DNA of 64,000 bases, from contig JAQFWX010000014.1 of NCBI GenBank assembly GCA_027605045.1, positions 62,001 to 126,000 of the forward strand, read 5' to 3'. Both the position numbers and the translations under genes were made by a program. Source of the stretch: Phallus indusiatus (taxonomy: Eukaryota; Basidiomycota; Agaricomycetes; Phallales; Phallaceae). Positions 59,734-64,000 of the stretch are shown one piece after another (the stretch's first letter is position 1; the number at the start of each line of letters is the position of its first letter). The notes under the pieces were generated by a model. The model searched no databases and was not told the origin of the DNA. It saw nothing but the letters and a program-made list of their open reading frames with translations.

Positions 59734-61691
59734 GTTAGCCAAGGGCTTTCTCGAGGGGCAGTAGTAATAAGTTTCGAATTCAAGAGGCGAGATCTTTCTG
59801 TGCTTATATGTAAATATGCAGAACGATTTATTAACCAGTGAGCTGTTGATACCAGGGTGGGTAAAGTGATTGTGTCTTAACGGGGTACACGGCCGGTTCG
59901 AGCTGCTGAGCACATGACGAAATCATTTTGAAGCGACGCAGGTTTACAGCCTTGCAAGCTAGTGGTGCACATGAGAATCATTGTGCGTTAGTAACCAGAT
60001 CAAAAGTAGCTGGGAACAGAATTCAAACGTTAAACGCCAGGAAAATCATAACGCCCCTTGTTATAAAAAACCAATTCATTTTTGTTCAGTTTCAACATGT
60101 CAATTGCCGTACACACGTTGTTCTACATATTATCATCACGGGTGCTGGCAACTTATTGTGATTTGGAAGTTGCGCCGGGTAGAATGCTAATTTAGAGCTC
60201 CGATGACTGACGTGTGATTACATAACGCTGATGATGTAATTGCTTTCTTGCTTTTTTGAAAACTACTGTCAGCTGGGAATGATGTCGTTTGACTTTGTTT
60301 TGATGTTGTCTTGTTGACATCTGCACCTCTGCTTGCATGTCTGTACTATGAAGAGATTATTCTTTTATTTCCCTCCTTTTCGCACTCTTGGAAGGTCATC
60401 TAAGTCTAATGATCTCTCTCCACAAGATTTTTTCCAGGTTTAACAGCCCAGCCAAAAGTTGATTGTACCACATCGAGCTCTCCACCTGAAGAATGCTGTT
60501 AGATAACTCGGATCTCCGGCACTTATCCACCTATCAACCCCAAGCTCCGTGAAGAGGCACGCCTTCGCATTCGCATTCGCTGACTCCGACGACAGAAGAA
60601 AGAACCATCCATAAACCATCGATCCTGATGATTATCAATTCCGTACCCCATGCCTTATCTGGACTTCCCCATCTTCAATCTTACACTTGCATCTTCAATC
60701 GGCTTCATATCAAAAGGTGTTCGTCATTTTGTACCGTTGGCACAGGTCACCAATTTTGAAAGGAAGGAACAAACAGTCCATGCTTCCCAGTCGCTGTTTT
60801 CAAATACGACATTAAATGACGAAGATTTCATATTCTAGACTCTCAATAACTTACCGTTATGTCTTATATTGATTATGGTCGCCACGCCATCTGAGGATTT
60901 TCGCCACGTCAAACCCACCGTCCTCGTAGTGTTTGCATCATATACCTTTACAAGGCTTCTGCCGGTCGGTCTGTAAGACAGCTATGGTCGGTCAAGCCCC
61001 GATATGCAACCGAGCAATCTTCCGCGGCCTGAGACATCTGTGGAAATTGATTCGGATTCTTTTATATCGGACTTCCGATATGAGCCGGAACCCTCGCGTT
61101 GATCGATCACACTAAAAGATATTTCAATGCGGGGCGCGTCATGAAACGAGGCTACGTGCGTGAATCATTGGTTATCCTGACGTGCCTCAACCAGTGTAAA
61201 GATTCTAGATATAGTCTTCTCATCGCATATGGCAAATTCCTTCGCATGGTGCAATCAGGGCAGGACTTGTTGTTGCCTTCTGGAAATGTAATGTTTGGTC
61301 TAAAGGCCCTTCGAGATCGAGAACGTTGCCACCCCGGTGCGGTTCACGATACACAATTGATCATGGCCGAATGTCATAGGAAGTTCGTGTACCTTGAGAC
61401 GTTTCATTTATAGCCGATGAATGCGAGGGTGGTTGTTGCGGCAATCGTTTGAGACAACATTGGTCGGCTTCAATAAATTGTTTCTAAGCGCGAATCCCTA
61501 GTATGGCATATTCCGAACATCCAGACGTGTTTGAAGTAGCCGCGTAAGGATACTTCACCTAATTCCTCCGGAGTTAGGGGGAATACGGATAAATAGGGCT
61601 AAAGTCATTACAGAATATATATATTCACTTCTGAAAATCATATAAATACGGACTGTATCGCTACTTGACTGGATCGGCTTCCCTTTCGACC
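59734..61691. other. Intergenic between GST and P450 (divergent)
   Basis: About 2 kb between divergent genes. Frames at 60650-60838 and 61099-61413 (104 codons, plus) are unassigned; the latter has ordinary amino-acid composition but no motif or splice partner. A TATATATATTC tract about 75 nt upstream of the P450 start (61616-61626) could serve as its TATA region. Confidence 0.4.
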
Positions 61692-64000
61692 ATGTTCCAA
61701 CTCTTGACGAATGGGCCGTCTCCTAGTTTTCCTATTTGTGTTGGAGGAGGTTTAGTGAGTTCTTGTCGTTCCTTCAGTTGTGATTTTTCAGCTTATGCTT
61801 CTAATAATAGGCTTGCCACCTCGTTTTCAACAAACTCGAACCGCGAAAGCTATGGATACATGTCTCGTTGCTCGCGGGAGCGCCAATCGTTCTGGCATTA
61901 GCTTGCTATGTTCGATATCGGACGAACATGTTCCTTTCTCTTTCCCTTTACTTTTTCACCTTATTATTCTCCCTCATGGCGTATCGTCTTTCACCTTTTC
62001 ATCCTTTGGCGTCTATTCCAGGCCCAAAACTAGCCCGACTATCGAGATTCAGAGCCATGTGGATTGCCAAGCAGGAATATCAGCATCTCTACTACCGCAA
62101 ACTTCATGCCAAATATGGACCATACGTTCGAACGGGTATGATGAAGTCCTGGTAGAAAAATACTTAAAGTATGATGACATACCCATTCTTGTTCAGGACC
62201 GAACCATATCCATATTGCTGAGGCGGCTGCGGTGCCTATAGTCTTAGCTGCCAAACCATTTCGCAAGTCAGATCGTAAGTAATAAACGAAGTTTATATTA
62301 ATTCATTGTACATGTGGCATTTATTAAAATTTTTCAATTGTTAATTTACGGAAAGGCTATCTTGCTTTTATACCTCCGCATACCGCTCCAAGCCTTTTTG
62401 CGCTGGTCGACGCTAAAGAACACTCGGAAAGGCGAAAGTTATGGGAACGTGGAATGACCTCGTCTGCTCTACAACAGTATAAGGATATTGTCATACGTCG
62501 TACCCAACAGTTTGTGGACATCGTGGCTAAGGCCGGAGAGCGGAATTTCGACTTGGCTGGTTGGTTCTCGTTACTATCGTGAGTCAATTGGTTCCTTAAT
62601 CGCATGTTCTTCCTTGACATCGGCTCAATAGTTTCGACATTATGGGTGACTTGGCGTGCGCCTTTTCCCTTTGTTTTGAAATTTTTATTGTCTTAATTTT
62701 CCTAATTTGCTGCCGTTTTGAAAAGATTCAACGGGCGTTTTCAGCTTCTGAAAGATGGACCTCAATCGGAAACAGTCAAATTTATGAAGATCGGACGGCA
62801 ATCTTTGTTGTACGTCTTGTTCAAAATTTGTACCGTCTCGGATATAAAAATGTTTATTCGGTTCAATATAAAGCACACAAGAGTGTTTCGGAATGATACC
62901 ATGGATTAGAGAGTATATCAAGTTTCTCCCCGAGAGGAATAAAGCAGATGTAACATGGATTCGCAAATTTTCGAAAGATACGCTTGAACAACGAATGAAA
63001 GAAGGTCCGAGGATGAAAGACCTGCTCTACAATTTAGTGTGTTTCTTTTTCTTATGATAAGATCGATTCGTTTGATAAACGGTATTATAGCTTGATGAAG
63101 AGCGTGGAGGAGAGAAGATACTACCCTTTTCAACTTTAGTACTGGAAGCCGGTCTAACGATTCTTGCGGGTATAATAATCTTATTTCCAACCTTTTGTTT
63201 GCGGTAGATTGATTCGCGATAGGGTCCGATACAACCGGAACGACTCTTTCTAATGTGTTTTATTATCTATTAACGAATCCTCACGCGTTTCAAACCCTTC
63301 AAACCGAGATTGATGAACACTTTTCTGCTATTGAAGACGTATATTCGGGGGAGAACTTACGAGAGTTGAAATATCTTAATGCAGTCATGTACGATGTTCA
63401 AATTTTCTGCTGGAGCGTTTGTGTTCTGATTTATATTACAGTAACGAAACATTACGATTAGCACCGGCGACGCCCAGTGGAAGCCAGCGGGTTCTCCCAA
63501 AAGGTAGTACCGGTAATGGCGGTATTATGATAGGGAATACGTTAGTCGTTTCTAAGTTAATATTTTGGCTTGAACTAATGGATCTGATTAGGTGGATCCC
63601 AGAAGGAACAAGCGTACAAATTCATACCTATACAAGTAAGTAGTCCTCATTTTGCTACCGTTTCCTATATGTTTATTCCGATCTTCACAGTACATCATGA
63701 TCCACGTTATTTCTTCCCCGATCCGGATGGTTTCCATCCAGAACGATGGTTAAGCAAGTCTCCGATAACGGACCAGTCGGCATGGATACCTTTCAGCTAC
63801 GGTACGCACATAAAGCTTCTCAATAAAAAAAAATCAATTTGTTCTAAGATGGTTGTTAGGACCCGCGAACTGCGTCGGCAGGCAATTGGCATTACTTGAA
63901 TTACGAACCGTCGTTTGTGCACTTTTGAAAAAGTACAATTTCAAACTTGCGCGTGATTTTCGTCCCGCGAAGTGGGAAGAGAATATAAGGGATCATTTCA
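61692..64000 (+). CDS. Cytochrome P450 monooxygenase (3' end outside window)
   Basis: Haem-thiolate monooxygenase anchored in the ER. Thirteen exons are traced (61692-61754, 61811-62135, 62197-62274, 62356-62578, 62632-62655, 62726-62809, 62874-63036, 63091-63169, 63223-63388, 63442-63540, 63592-63635, 63691-63801, 63860 to the edge), 533 residues so far. The long N-terminus with two hydrophobic segments precedes the hinge SIPGPKLARLSRF. Catalytic features: AGSDTTGTTLS (I-helix oxygen site), E404-x-x-R407 in NETLRLAP, FHPERW, and the haem loop FSYGPANCVGRQLA with C491. It resembles CYP67/tryprostatin-hydroxylase-like basidiomycete P450s. No lesion is visible. Only the extreme C-terminus should be missing. 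Confidence 0.92.

Noticed and set aside
1..64000. CRISPR array, insertion sequence, retroelement or viral insertion
   Set aside because: No regularly spaced repeats, no transposase, integrase or reverse-transcriptase motifs and no long terminal repeats were seen on either strand.

Overview
The window reads as nuclear DNA of a filamentous basidiomycete, most likely an Agaricomycete. Genes are broken by many 45-70 nt introns with GT...CTNAC...AG signals. The gene content fits this: a copper-radical glyoxal oxidase, a short secreted tyrosinase, trichodiene-synthase-like terpene synthases, etherase-like GST, a secreted Ser-rich single-pass membrane protein family and CsbD-like small proteins. No bacterial, viral or organellar features were seen. 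All gene models below were assembled by hand from splice signals and reading-frame continuity; intergenic DNA is AT-rich and gene density is moderate.

Layout. 0-6 kb: an exon running off the left edge, a 10-exon zinc-finger-like nuclear protein (+) and ceramide glucosyltransferase (-). 6-12.6 kb: gene-poor; a decayed MFS drug transporter (-) lies between two diverged direct repeats of a promoter-like segment. 12.8-23 kb: glyoxal oxidase (+), two small orphan genes plus a remnant (-), a secreted decarboxylase-type amidohydrolase (+) and an HNH-type protein (-). 23-32 kb: two tRNA-like Pol III units, a membrane protein (+), AP-2 sigma (-), an F-box-like protein (+) and tyrosinase (-). 32-40 kb: a SAM methyltransferase (+), then EB1 (+) and transaldolase (-) flanked by two inverted CsbD paralogues. 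40-45 kb: two tandem Tri5-like sesquiterpene synthases (-). 48-64 kb: aldo/keto reductase (+), membrane-anchored aspartic protease (+), short-chain dehydrogenase (-), Vts1-like SAM-domain RNA-binding protein (-), a small orphan (-), GST (-) and a cytochrome P450 (+) reaching the right edge.

How genes may work together. The terpene synthase pair, the AKR, the SDR and the P450 lie within about 24 kb and could form a loose sesquiterpenoid cluster, although housekeeping genes (Vts1) and a protease are interspersed. Glyoxal oxidase, tyrosinase, the amidohydrolase and the etherase-like GST fit aromatic or lignocellulose-related metabolism of a wood- or litter-inhabiting fungus.

The most notable observations: (1) divergence between the tandem terpene synthases, one with Glu-Glu in place of Asp-Glu at the metal-binding motif and a destroyed last acceptor site; (2) five GC-AG introns, all in broadly conserved genes; (3) a multi-lesion MFS pseudogene; (4) short repeated hairpins near 34.6 kb; (5) convergent tRNA-like units with Pol III terminators near 23.5 kb.
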